Below, piece by piece: positions 10,841 to 19,874 of a DNA stretch of 64,000 bases. Origin of the DNA: CAJXJP01 sp964022365 (lineage in GTDB: Bacteria; Patescibacteriota; Gracilibacteria; BD1-5; UBA6164); contig CAXHZN010000002.1 of assembly GCA_964022365.1 (NCBI GenBank), positions 1 to 64,000 of the forward strand, written 5' to 3'. Under the pieces are notes generated by a model that saw only the letters and a program-made list of their open reading frames with translations, was not told the origin of the DNA and did no database searches. A program made the position numbers and the translations under genes. Position 1 is the stretch's first letter; every line of letters starts with the position of its first letter.

Positions 10841-11536
10841 ATGTCAAAAAGTTTCTATGATATTCTTGGGGTAGATAAATCTGCCGGACAAGATGAAATA
10901 AAAAAAGCATACAGAAAACAAGCCATGAAATTTCATCCAGATAGAAATAAAAATGATTCTACTGCTGAAACGAAATTCAAAGAAGTAAACGAAGCCTATG
11001 GGACTTTGTGAGACGAGCAAAAAAGAAAACAATACGATACTTTTGGTTCAGCTGGAGGAAATCCATTTGGTGGATGATTTGGTTGAGGACAATCAACTGG
11101 TCAAGGTTTTGGGTGATTTGAAGATATATTTTCACAATTTTGAGGAGCAGGATGAAGTAGAGCACAATCGTCAAGTTTTGATTTTGGAGATTTATTCTGA
11201 AATAGTGGTTTTTGAGGACAACAACAATCACAAAGAAAAACTCAAACACAACAAGAACCAGTGAGTTTAGATTTTGAAAAAACATATGAAATCCCTGTTT
11301 TTGATTTAATCTTATGATGTAAAATCGAAGTAACGGGAGTTTATGGACAAAAAGCAAAACTAAAAATTGCTCCAAATACTAAACCAGGTTCAAAATTTAG
11401 AGTCAAAGAATTTGGAAAGTCTGAAGGTTCTAAAAAAGGGAATTTAATAGTAAAAATTGATGCAAGAATGCCAAAAAATATTTCTGATGTTGATCTGCAA
11501 ATGTTAGAAAGGATTAGAGAAAATATCGGATATTAA
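10841..11536 (+). CDS. Short DnaJ-like co-chaperone (J domain, G/F region, one C-terminal domain)
   Basis: 231 aa against about 370 for full DnaJ. Residues 1-65 are a J domain with the HPD motif (KFHPDRN). Residues 66-140 are a Gly/Phe-rich linker with at least seven glycines encoded by TGA. Residues 145-231 give a single substrate-binding beta domain (GCKIEVTGVYGQKAKLKIAPNT). There is no CxxCxGxG zinc finger and no second C-terminal domain, so it is a reduced type-II-like protein. Expected partner is DnaK (not in the window). ATG 10841, no Shine-Dalgarno. Confidence 0.87.
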
Positions 11537-11548
11537 AAAATAAATATA

Positions 11549-11582
11549 AAAGAGATTTAGAGGAGTAACTCTAAATCTCTTT
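11549..11582. terminator. Bidirectional terminator between J-protein gene and recO
   Basis: Stem AGAGATTTAGAG / CTCTAAATCTCT with A's before and T's after. It overlaps the last codons of the convergent minus-strand gene. Confidence 0.8.
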
Positions 11583-12105
11583 TATATTTTTCGATTCATG
11601 AAAGTCGTAAAACTTCTGATATTTTTTTTGTGTGAATAAAATTTAGAATTTTTTGAAGAATAGGATCTCAATTATTTTCTGGTAAATTTCCATAAATATG
11701 TGCAATTTTTAATTGTGTGAGTAACAATTTTTCTTCTGAAATATTTTCAAAATCGTGTATTTTTTGAATAATTTCTACAATTCAAAATATTTGTAATCCA
11801 TCTGGAGAATTTTTTCAAACGTAGGCAAGAATTTCTAAATATTTTTGTAAAACTCAAAATTTTTTTGTACTCGGAGAAAAGTCTGAAAGTATTTTGATAT
11901 TTCTCATTTTATGAACTTTTCTTTCTTCTTTTGTTTCTATTTCAAATTGTATTTCGTAACCTAAGTCTAGCGTTTTTTCCTTTGCTGAAATTTTCTTTTG
12001 GCACATTATTTTTCCATATTCATCAGTAAAAATAGTATAGAGAAAATCTTTTTCTCCTACTTTATGTATTTTTAGAATAATGCCATGGGTTTTAAAAATC
12101 AGCAC
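11557..12105 (-). CDS. recO: RecO-like DNA repair protein
   Basis: 182 aa with TGA as Gly. The N-terminal OB-fold pattern of RecO is visible: FKTHGIILKIHKVGEKDFLYTIFTDEYGKI (quoted here in two parts: FKTHGIILKIHKVGEKDF and LYTIFTDEYGK). RecO loads RecA on SSB-coated DNA with RecR. The protein is shorter than the usual ~240 aa and the C-terminal Cys4 zinc finger is not seen, as in other CPR RecO proteins. No in-frame ATG is available; GTG at 12105 is the best start. Its last codons form part of the terminator hairpin. Confidence 0.72.
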
Positions 12106-12190
12106 GAAAGAAAAATTTATGAAATAAACTATTGTAAAAATAAAATTCTAATTATAATGTAATCAAATATATTTATTATTCAATACTATC

Positions 12191-12592
12191 ATGGAAGAAA
12201 ATACTTCACTTTCAAACGAACAAATCGATGATATAATACTCAGTCTTTTAAGACTTCATGGAGAAGAAATTACTCTTGATGCGCAAGAATTTTTAGATTT
12301 ATTAAAACATTCTTTATCTTTAGATACGGCTGAAAAAAAGAGAGTAGTTGATGCTGCTGCGACTTTATCTCAATTTCAATTTGATGAATTAACAAAAGTA
12401 TTTGTCGAAGAAAGAGAAAAATTTAGAGAATTAGCAAAACAACATCCTGATGATATTAAAAAACTGCTAGCAAAACAACAAAAAGAATGGTCTGAGTTAG
12501 GTGAAATATATCAAAGAGAACTAGAAGCAAAAAATGCTCAAAACCAAGATGAAGATAAAATCGAAGATATTAAAGCCAACTTAGGATTATAA
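12191..12592 (+). CDS. Acidic helical protein, unknown
   Basis: 133 aa, predicted all-helical and highly charged (EEREKFRELAKQHPDDIKKL), no transmembrane segment, no Cys. Only about three Gly and no TGA, which is not informative at this count. It lies 20 nt upstream of the pseudouridine synthase gene in the same direction, so probably co-transcribed. Function not recognised. Confidence 0.6.
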   Translation: MEENTSLSNEQIDDIILSLLRLHGEEITLDAQEFLDLLKHSLSLDTAEKKRVVDAAATLSQFQFDELTKVFVEEREKFRELAKQHPDDIKKLLAKQQKEWSELGEIYQRELEAKNAQNQDEDKIEDIKANLGL

Positions 12593-12612
12593 AAATAAAT
12601 AAAAAATAAAAA

Positions 12613-13560
12613 ATGATTTATAAATTTAGTGCATTTTTAGAAAAACCTAAAAGAGTAGATATGTATTTATCTGCTCTTTTTGAGGAATTTTCTCGTAGTT
12701 ATATACAAAAAATAATTGATAGAGGACAAGTAACGCTCAATGGAAAAACATTTTACAAAAATGTAAAAGTAAAATCTGGAGATGAAATCCAAATAGAAAT
12801 AATTATTGAAACACTAGAAGTTTCACCAGAAAAAATGGATTTAGATGTTGTTTTTGAAGATAATGAATTAATTATTCTCAACAAACAACCTGCTACAAAT
12901 GTACATCCAGTTCCTGGAGAATGAGGAAATTCTGGTACTTTAGTCAATGGGATTTTAGAACATTGCAAAGATAATCTTCCAAATATTTGAGGAGTTCAAA
13001 GACCTGGAATCGTACACAGATTAGATAAAGATACATCTGGTTTAATCATGATTGCAAAAAGTGATAAAATGATGAATTATTTATCTGAAACAATCAAAGA
13101 AAGAAAAATCAAAAAAGAATATATTGCTATCGTACACGGAAAAGTAAAAAATACTGATTTCAAAATTGAAAGTTATATGGGAAGAGACAAACACGACAGA
13201 ACCAGAATGACTGCCGTTGATCCAGTCAATCCAAAACTTGCTCTGACATTTTGAAAAGTTTTAGGATATATTGATAATGAATATACAGTGGTTCGCGTGA
13301 GAATCGAAACGGGGAGAACTCACCAAATCAGAGTTCATCTTGCTTCGATTGGGTATCCAATTTTATGAGATAAAGTCTATGGAAATCCAAAAGCAAATAC
13401 GAGAATCAATACTATGTATCAACTTTCTCGTCAGGCACTTCATGCCTATGAATTAGAACTAGAGCTCTACTGAAAAGTAAGAAAATTCCAAGCTCCTCTC
13501 AAAGACGATATGAAAAAAATAATCTGAGATGTTGATATTTCCGTAAGTCCTGAAGCATAA
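12613..13560 (+). CDS. RluA/RluD-family 23S rRNA pseudouridine synthase
   Basis: 315 aa. The N-terminal S4 RNA-binding domain (residues 14-65, with YIQKIIDRGQVTLNGK) is followed by the RluA catalytic domain: IVHRLDKDTSGLIMIAK carries the catalytic Asp near residue 140, then GRTHQIRVHLASIGYPILGD. It isomerises uridine to pseudouridine in rRNA; family membership is sure, exact target (RluD versus RluC type) is not. Several TGA-Gly codons, including one in the GYPILGD motif. ATG start; second gene of a probable two-gene unit. Confidence 0.9.
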
Positions 13561-13578
13561 TTCAGGACTTTTTTAAAA
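13545..13578 (+). terminator. Terminator overlapping the rlu stop codon
   Basis: AAGTCCTGAA / TTCAGGACTT with the stop codon TAA in the loop, followed by a T-run. Confidence 0.8.
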
Positions 13579-13661
13579 AAAGTTTCAAAATTTAATGTCC
13601 ATTTAATATCAAATGATTATACTTATTATATAAGGAGGTTTTATATATTAATTTAGAAGCA

Positions 13662-14570
13662 ATGAAAAGAATATTATCTATATTTTTACTGAGTATTATT
13701 TTTTTTACCAATGCATTTGCATATACACCAAATCAAGAGGATAAAAAAATAATACAATCTTTAGAGAAAAAGATTGATACTATAATAGAAAAGAAATGAG
13801 ACAAATATGCAGAATCATTAATATCTCAATTTATTTCTTTAAAATCAAAAAAAGCTGATAATAAAAGACTTTCATATATATTAGATGAAATAATACTACA
13901 TATATCAGAAAGTAATAATTGAGTATGAGATATTGAAGATATTATCAATAACACTCAATTGTCTAATTGAGTTTATATTGATAACAGTAACTCTATATTT
14001 ATAATATTTAAAGAATATTTAAATTTATATAATAAAAAAATAGACTCTGCTGTTTATGGGCAAAATGGTAATATATATTGATGATGTGGAACTTTTTGAG
14101 ACAAATGGGATCAATGATATAAAAGTCAAATTGAAAATTATTACGAAATCGCTAAAGAACAAAATGCTTATTTTGTAATGGATTTAATAAAATATGATAT
14201 AACAAAATTTCAAGATTATTTTAAGAAAGAATGTAAATCTGATTGGAGATTAGATAACATAGAATTTCATAGTTGAAATTATATGAATAAAATTTCTAAA
14301 ATTGAGACTATATATTTTACAGAATTATATGTATATTATAATAATTGGTATATAGGAACATATGAAAATTTATTCAATAATTCAAGTACATGAACTACTT
14401 GTAATAATATTACTCAAGATTGGAATGATTTTACATGAGATAGATTTGATTTTCTACAAAAATATATGGATACAAATTGAATAAAAAATTATTCAAAATA
14501 TTTTTCTGAAATTGAAAATAATTTCAATATATTATTACAAAAAAATTGTAATGGGACAAAAATAAAATAA
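13662..14570 (+). CDS. Secreted protein, unknown
   Basis: 302 aa with an N-terminal signal peptide (MKRILSIFLLSIIFFTNAFA). The mature part is rich in Asn, Tyr, Lys and Ile, with four or five Cys (GGCGTFGDKWD, KKECKSDW, TTCNNIT, KNCNGT) that could form disulfides. More than ten glycines are TGA, so it is native. No domain recognised. An unusually strong Shine-Dalgarno AAGGAGG at 13632-13638 lies 23 nt before the ATG, too far for it; it is better spaced for an ATT codon at 13647 in the same frame, which would add five residues. I keep ATG because of the signal peptide. Confidence 0.7.
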
Positions 14571-14573
14571 TAC

Positions 14574-14606
14574 TAAAGAATGATAGTTACTATCATTCTT
14601 TTTCTT
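14574..14606 (+). terminator. Terminator after the 13662 gene
   Basis: AAAGAATGATAG / CTATCATTCTTT followed by T's. Confidence 0.85.
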
Positions 14607-14664
14607 TTAAGTTTAACTTAAGAAGAAAGTGGATAATAAAATTATTATTTCTAACTAAAAATAT

Positions 14665-15534
14665 ATGAAAAATATTTTTATTATTTTATGCATTTGAATA
14701 ATTTTATTTTGAGGGATATATTTTTCTATGCAAAATAAATCTCAAACAATTTGAGAAGATACAGTTATTTCTCAAGAAGTTTCAGAGGAACAGTATGTTG
14801 ATTATTCTCAAAGTGAGTTAAATAATTCAAAAGAAGAATTTTTAATTTTATTTTTCCATGCTGCTTGGTGCCCAAGTTGTAAAGCATTTGAAGAAAAAAT
14901 CCTCACTGAAGAAATTCCAGAAAATATTAAATTTCTCAAAGTAGATTATGATTCACAAGCAGAATTAAGAAAAAAATATAACGTTGTTTCTCAAACAACT
15001 TTTGTACTCGTGAATTCTGATGGAGAATTAAGAAAAAGATGGATAGGAAGTAGAGATTTACAAGATGTTTTAACGCAACTCGCAGATATTCCAGAATCTA
15101 TAAAAACCTATAGTGACGAAGAACTTAGAGCAAAATTAACTCCACTTCAATATAAAGTTACACAACAATGAGGAACAGAACCAGCTTTTGATAATAAATA
15201 TTGGGATTTTAAATGAGAATGAATTTACGTAGATATTATTGATGCAACAGCTTTATTTTCGTCAACGGATAAATACCAATCAGGAACCGGTTGGCCAGCA
15301 TTTACGAAACCTATAGATGATAATTTCGTTTCATCACACGATGACAATTCACTTTGAATGCAAAGAACAGAAATCAAATCAGAAAAATCTCACCTGTGAC
15401 ACGTCTTTGAAGATGGACCAGAAGCAGAATGAGGATTGAGATATTGTATAAATTCAGCTGCGCTTGATTTTATCCCAAAAGAGGAACTCGAAAAAAGATG
15501 ATATAGCAAATATTTATTTTTATTTGAGGAATAA
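14665..15534 (+). CDS. msrB: Membrane-anchored thioredoxin-MsrB fusion
   Basis: 289 aa. A TM anchor (residues 2-21) is followed by a thioredoxin-like domain with the redox motif AAWCPSCKAFEEK (about 65-80). A peptide-methionine (R)-S-oxide reductase domain follows: SGTGWPAFTKPI, SHLGHVFEDGP and the catalytic Cys in GLRYCINSAALDFIP. It repairs oxidised methionine outside the cytoplasm, with the fused thioredoxin as reductant. The two CxxC zinc sites of standard MsrB are replaced (VDIID where VCxxC is usual; KSEKSH where CxxCxSH is usual), so it is a zinc-free form. Many TGA-Gly, including those in SHLGHVF and AEGGLRY. Confidence 0.9.
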
Positions 15535-15560
15535 TAGATTTATTATTTAAAATATGAATC

Positions 15561-15598
15561 CATCAGTCCTCCGGACAGCTTCCTTTAGCAAAGGAAGC
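15561..15598. repeat. Double-hairpin intergenic repeat, copy A
   Basis: Two adjacent palindromes: GTCC/GGAC (15566-15576) and GCTTCCTTT/AAAGGAAGC (15578-15598). The same build (short GC hairpin, then C-rich/G-rich hairpin, preceded by CC-TC) occurs at 38311 and 40475. GC content far above surroundings. Confidence 0.6.
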
Positions 15599-15673
15599 AA
15601 AGAAAATATAGTATTTTTTATATTCTCAGATTTAAGAAATTAGAAATTAGAGAATAGGTGAAAAACTAAGTAG

Positions 15674-15712
15674 AAAAAAAAGAATGAAAAATTAATTTTC
15701 ATTCTTTTTTTC
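15674..15712. terminator. Bidirectional terminator before the PilC gene end
   Basis: Perfect stem AAAAGAATGAAAA / TTTTCATTCTTTT with loop TTAA, flanked by A- and T-runs. It can serve the convergent minus-strand gene. Confidence 0.8.
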
Positions 15713-16819
15713 TTACATAACATTTACCATATTGAAAAATGGAAGCATGATTGCCATTATAATGGTCCCGACAATTGCACCGACTCAAATAATTACAATT
15801 GGTTCAATAGCTGTTCCAATATTTTTTACTACATCATCTATTTCTTTATTATACTTTTTTGAAAGTTTTAACAGTAATTCTGACATTCTCCCAGTTTGTT
15901 CTCAAATTTTTACAATCGAAGCAAGTTCAATCGGATAAAGTGGATGCTGTTCTCATTTGTGAATTTCCATGATTCACATTAAACGGCTTAATTCAACTCA
16001 TTTTGAAACTTCTTGATTCACTTTGATGAGATCTTTTTCGTAATTATCATTTTCTAAAGCGTGAGATGTGATTTCTAGAGATTGATTAATAATTACTCAA
16101 TTATGTAAAAGTGTTCAGAGATTTTGAGTAAACATAGCCAGAACTTTTTTTTGTATGAGTGGACCAAATAGAGGTATTTTTAATAAATATTTATCATAAT
16201 AAATTTTTGTTTTTTTATGTGTTCTAAATACTTGAAAACAGAGTATAAACACTAAAATAGTGAGAATAATTTCTAAAATATTATTTTGAATAAACTCAGA
16301 AATTTTGATTACATTTTGTGTTAAATCTGGTAGATTTACTTTTGCATCTTTATACATTTTTTGAATTTTTGGAATCACATAAACCATAAAAACTCAAATC
16401 ATTCCTATTGACAAGGCAATAATAACCATTGGATATACTAAAGCTCAAAATATTTTTCCTTTGAGTTCTTTTGTTTTTTCTTCTTTGATTTTAATAGTAT
16501 CAATTGCGTCAGCTACTTTTCAGGTTACTTCTCACATTTTGATAATTGAAACATCAAAAAAATTAAACACTTTTGGAAATGTTTTAAATATATTTTCAAG
16601 ATTTTCTCATTTATTGAGCATATCGAGCATTTTCTGTAACATCGCTTTTATTTTTTTATCGCGAGTTTGATAGAGCATAATTTTTACACTATTTGTAATT
16701 GGTATTCCAGAATGTAAAAGATTACTCAGCTGATCGAGAAAATTAATTTTATCACTTATAGGGAGTTTCCTATTTGATAGAGCGGATAATTTTAGCTTTA
16801 ATGTATCTAAAAAATTCAT
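15713..16819 (-). CDS. GspF/PilC-family inner membrane platform protein
   Basis: 368 aa. Two T2SSF domains: residues about 20-150 (LSNLLHSGIPITNSVKIM, VTGKVADAIDTIK) and about 220-345 (LGTLLHNGVIINQSLEITS, VKIGEQTGRMSELL). Three TM segments (GALVYPMVIIALSIG, ILEIILTILVFILCF and the C-terminal IEPIVIIGVGAIVGTIIMA). It is the membrane platform of type IV pilus/type II secretion assembly and would work with an ATPase and the pseudopilins; a pseudopilin gene lies at 30992. TGA-Gly throughout. ATG 16819, no Shine-Dalgarno. Confidence 0.9.
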
Positions 16820-16923
16820 AGTTTTGTTTTTTATGGAGTTATAATTATTCTATCATTTTTCTTGTAATTTTCCAAAAAAGTTCTATACTTTTTTATAAGA
16901 AAAATATATTTTAAAGATTATTT

Positions 16924-17346
16924 ATGAAATTTTTTGGAGCTGGTGAACAAGAACATTTAGAAGAACTGGATGAAGAAGTAGAAATGCCGGAAGAACTTCC
17001 AGAAGAATCAGGGCAATTAGCGCTTGATATTATTGAAAATGATGAAGCTATTATTGTGGTTTCTCCGATTGCTGGGATTGATTTACATGATATTGATGTT
17101 TCTTATGATAAATGAGTTTTGGTGATTCAAGGAACGAGAAAAAAACCAGAAATGTATTTTTGAGAAATTATGGTGAGAAATAGTGAATGTTATTGGGGAA
17201 AATTTTCGAGAAATATTATTTTGCCTGATAATCTCAACGCAGACACAATCGAAGCAACTATGGAACACAACCTTTTAATGATTCGTGTTGAAAAAAATCA
17301 TTATGAAACAAAAAATAGTATCAAAATAAATAGAACTGAAGTTTAA
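16924..17346 (+). CDS. Hsp20/alpha-crystallin small heat-shock protein
   Basis: 140 aa. An acidic N-terminal arm (Glu-rich, residues 9-40) is followed by an alpha-crystallin domain: VVSPIAGIDLHDIDVSYDKG, ECYWGKFSRNIILP and the GVL-like LLMIRVEK. It is an ATP-independent holdase for unfolding proteins in the cytosol. A C-terminal I-x-I-type tail (SIKINRTEV) is present. Two TGA-Gly. ATG without Shine-Dalgarno. Confidence 0.85.
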
Positions 17347-17363
17347 TATATAAATAATATCAC

Positions 17364-17585
17364 GTGTTTGGGAGAAAAAAAGCCGATAAAAAAATTGATA
17401 AACTTGTAACAGGTCTGATAATTTGATGAGCTGTAGCATCAATGGTAGGTTTATCAAAAACAAAAAAATGAAAAAAACTGACTGAAAAAGTTTGAGAAGA
17501 AACAGGGAAGTATGCAAAAAAATCTGTAGGAGTTTTAGGAAAAACTATGGTTTGAATTTTATCAATTTTTAATAAGAAAAAATAA
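17364..17585 (+). CDS. Small YtxH-like membrane protein
   Basis: 73 aa from GTG 17364. A hydrophobic helix (LVTGLIIGGAVASMVGL) near the N terminus is followed by a Lys/Glu/Gly helical part (KKLTEKVGEETGKYAKKSVG), as in YtxH/gas-vesicle-protein-like small stress proteins. Five glycines are TGA, so it is invisible in a standard-code annotation. 17 nt after the Hsp20 gene and 1 nt before the next gene, so probably one operon. Confidence 0.65.
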
Positions 17586-17586
17586 T

Positions 17587-18312
17587 ATGTGTAAAAAAAT
17601 TATTTTTACATTTTTAGTTTTTACATTTGTATTTTGAGTACAAAATGTTTTTTGAGCGTGTGAATATTCTCAAGAAATAAAAGAGTGTTTTGAGGCAAAT
17701 AAAAATGATTCTACTCGAGAAATTAATGATTTTGTCTGTTTAGCAAAAAAATGAAATCCAGAGTATTATTCTTATCAAATTATTTTAGATAAGCGTTTTC
17801 AAGAAATCGATGAAAAAATAGAAACTTATATTCAAAATTTAGAAGATAATAAATCTTATTATTTTGGTCCAGATAAACAAGAAAGTTTTATTGATGGGGT
17901 AAATAATATAAATAATGTCTTTACTGATGATGGAGAGTTTGCAAAGCAATATAAATTGGTATGTAAAAATTTACCACAGAAATTATTAGAATGTAAGCAA
18001 GATGAATCTCTCAAGGATGTATATTTCGGAAAAAATGATTCAGTTAAAGTAACGGATATTGTTTCTTATAATCCTGATGAATCAAGTGATTGTATCAAAT
18101 TAGCTGAACAAAAACTCGATATTTATAAACAAGTTTCATACGATATGTTATATCTCAATAAATCTGCTGTTTCTACGGATTCTCTCAAACTCTATCAACA
18201 AGAACAAAGAAGTAAATATGATAAATTATTATCAAAATTTATGATTAATTTATGATATGTAGAAAGAATTTGGGCAAAATGGCCAGCAAAAATCAAACAT
18301 ACGAGTGGATAA
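17587..18312 (+). CDS. Secreted Cys-containing protein, unknown
   Basis: 241 aa. Signal peptide (CKKIIFTFLVFTFVFGVQNV, cleavage near FGA/CEY) and about six Cys in the mature part (GACEYSQEIKECF, DFVCLAKK, LVCKNL, LLECKQD, SDCIKL), consistent with disulfides outside the cytoplasm. Mostly helical, Asp/Lys/Tyr-rich. No domain recognised. It directly follows the YtxH-like gene (ATG one base after its stop). It contains a CGA codon (act-cga-gaa), very rare in this genome. Confidence 0.65.
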
Positions 18313-18346
18313 AAAAGAAAGAATTTTACAATTCTTTCTTTTTTAT
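18309..18346. terminator. Bidirectional terminator
   Basis: AAAAAAGAAAGAATT / AATTCTTTCTTTTTT around loop TTAC. It overlaps the last codons of the convergent minus-strand gene. Confidence 0.8.
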
Positions 18347-19783
18347 CTTCTTTTTTTTCTTTTTATGTTTTTCTTCTGTTTCGTCTTTTTCTTTTTGTTT
18401 TTTTCCACAATAAGGACATGCTTTTAAATATCTTTTTATTCTTTTTTCACATTTTTTACATTTTTTCTTTCTGAAATATCAAATAATATAAAAAATTGAT
18501 CCTATAAATAAAATAAATCCTCCAGTTGTTACCACATATTTATTGAGTCAAACATATGTATCTACGTATTCAATAGTAAATTCCTCAGCAGAATTAAACT
18601 CTACATCCTCTCCATTAATATCTTCATAAGAAACTTCTACTTGTGCAGTAACTATTTTTTCATTTTTTCTTTCTAAAACTCTTTCCCAGAAATTTAATAC
18701 TGTATTTTCTCTGAAATTTTGTTCAGAATAATAATCACTTGGATTAGAATATCTAATTATTTCATTTCACTCATCATCGTAGGTTTTATATGGAAATCAT
18801 TTCCATTCTCATTCAAAAGTTCTATTTGTTTGAGGTAAAACGTTTCATCAAATATCATTAATAGGGATATAATCCACTATTTTTTCTCCAATAATTGCTC
18901 CATTATCATTTAAAATAAGTTCTTTCCCAATTCATTTTATTTGTTTTCCATTTTCATCTTTCAAAATAATTTTTCCATTTGGTTTTATATGAGTATTTCA
19001 TTTATTTTCAAAAGGAACTTCAAAAGTAATATCAAGGTCTCATTCTTCTTGTGATTTATCGCTCGGTTTAATTGTGTTCGTATTTTTATTTTCAGAGATT
19101 ATGTCAGATATTTCTCATAAATGTATATCGATTTCAGCTTCATCTTTTTTATTTATTTTATCTATACAAAGTCCATCAAAATTACTACGAGAAAAATCTC
19201 AAAGGGGACAATTATCTTTTTGTTTTGATACAAAAGAGGTACTAAATTTCCTTGAACTATTTCATCCACTCGAAATATTTACTGGTTTTGCTTCACCATC
19301 TTTGATTATTTCTCCTGCGACATTTACGAGTAATAAAACTCCGTAGTCTACATTAACTCAAACTCCAGAAGCAGCAGTATTTACCTTTGCATCATTTTCA
19401 AAAAAAACAGCTCAATAGTGGCCACCTGGAGTAGCGTTATCTGGTATAAAAATATCAAAGTTTATTGTTTTTTGAGATTTTGGCTCCAAGGTGAAATTAT
19501 CTGTATGAAGTGTAATCCAATGAGAAATTGAATTTTGATTTTGAGCTGGAACAATTCTAGGCTGACCAGAGTTTCCATCTGCAATAAACTCAGCTGTTGA
19601 AGTATTTATTTCTAATCTTTCATCACTATAATTATACAGTGTAGCAGATTTTACAACTATATCTCACGGTTCAGCTTCTATTTCATATTTTATCGGAGAA
19701 ACCGTCATGTTAAAATATGCTTGGGTCTGGTTGAATATTAAAAAACCTCAAATGCACCAAAGGATAAAAAATATTTTTTTCAT
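18326..19783 (-). CDS. Exported Ig-like-domain membrane protein with C-terminal zinc ribbon
   Basis: 485 aa. Signal peptide (MKKIFFILWCIGGFLIF), then an N-terminal beta-sandwich resembling DUF916/COG1470-type bacterial Ig domains (NMTVSPIKYEIEAEPGDIVV, TPGGHYGAVFF), a long extracytoplasmic region, a TM helix (VVTTGGFILFIGSIFYIIGY), then a cytoplasmic C terminus with two CxxC pairs (KKCKKCEKR, ACPYCGKK) forming a zinc ribbon and a poly-Lys tail. The family usually binds cell-wall or surface partners. Over 15 TGA-Gly. It is the first of several surface-protein genes here. Confidence 0.72.
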
Positions 19784-19874
19784 TTTGTTTTGTTTTATTT
19801 TTGTTAAATAGTCATTTAATAATAAAATAATTCCTTTAAAAAAGCAATAAAATTACCGTGACAAATTTATAATT

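Noticed and set aside
10977..11375. 132-aa minus-strand ORF (LLVLFVHKLPLLRF...)
   Set aside because: Antisense shadow of the J-domain protein's Gly/Phe region; low-complexity hydrophobic product without support.
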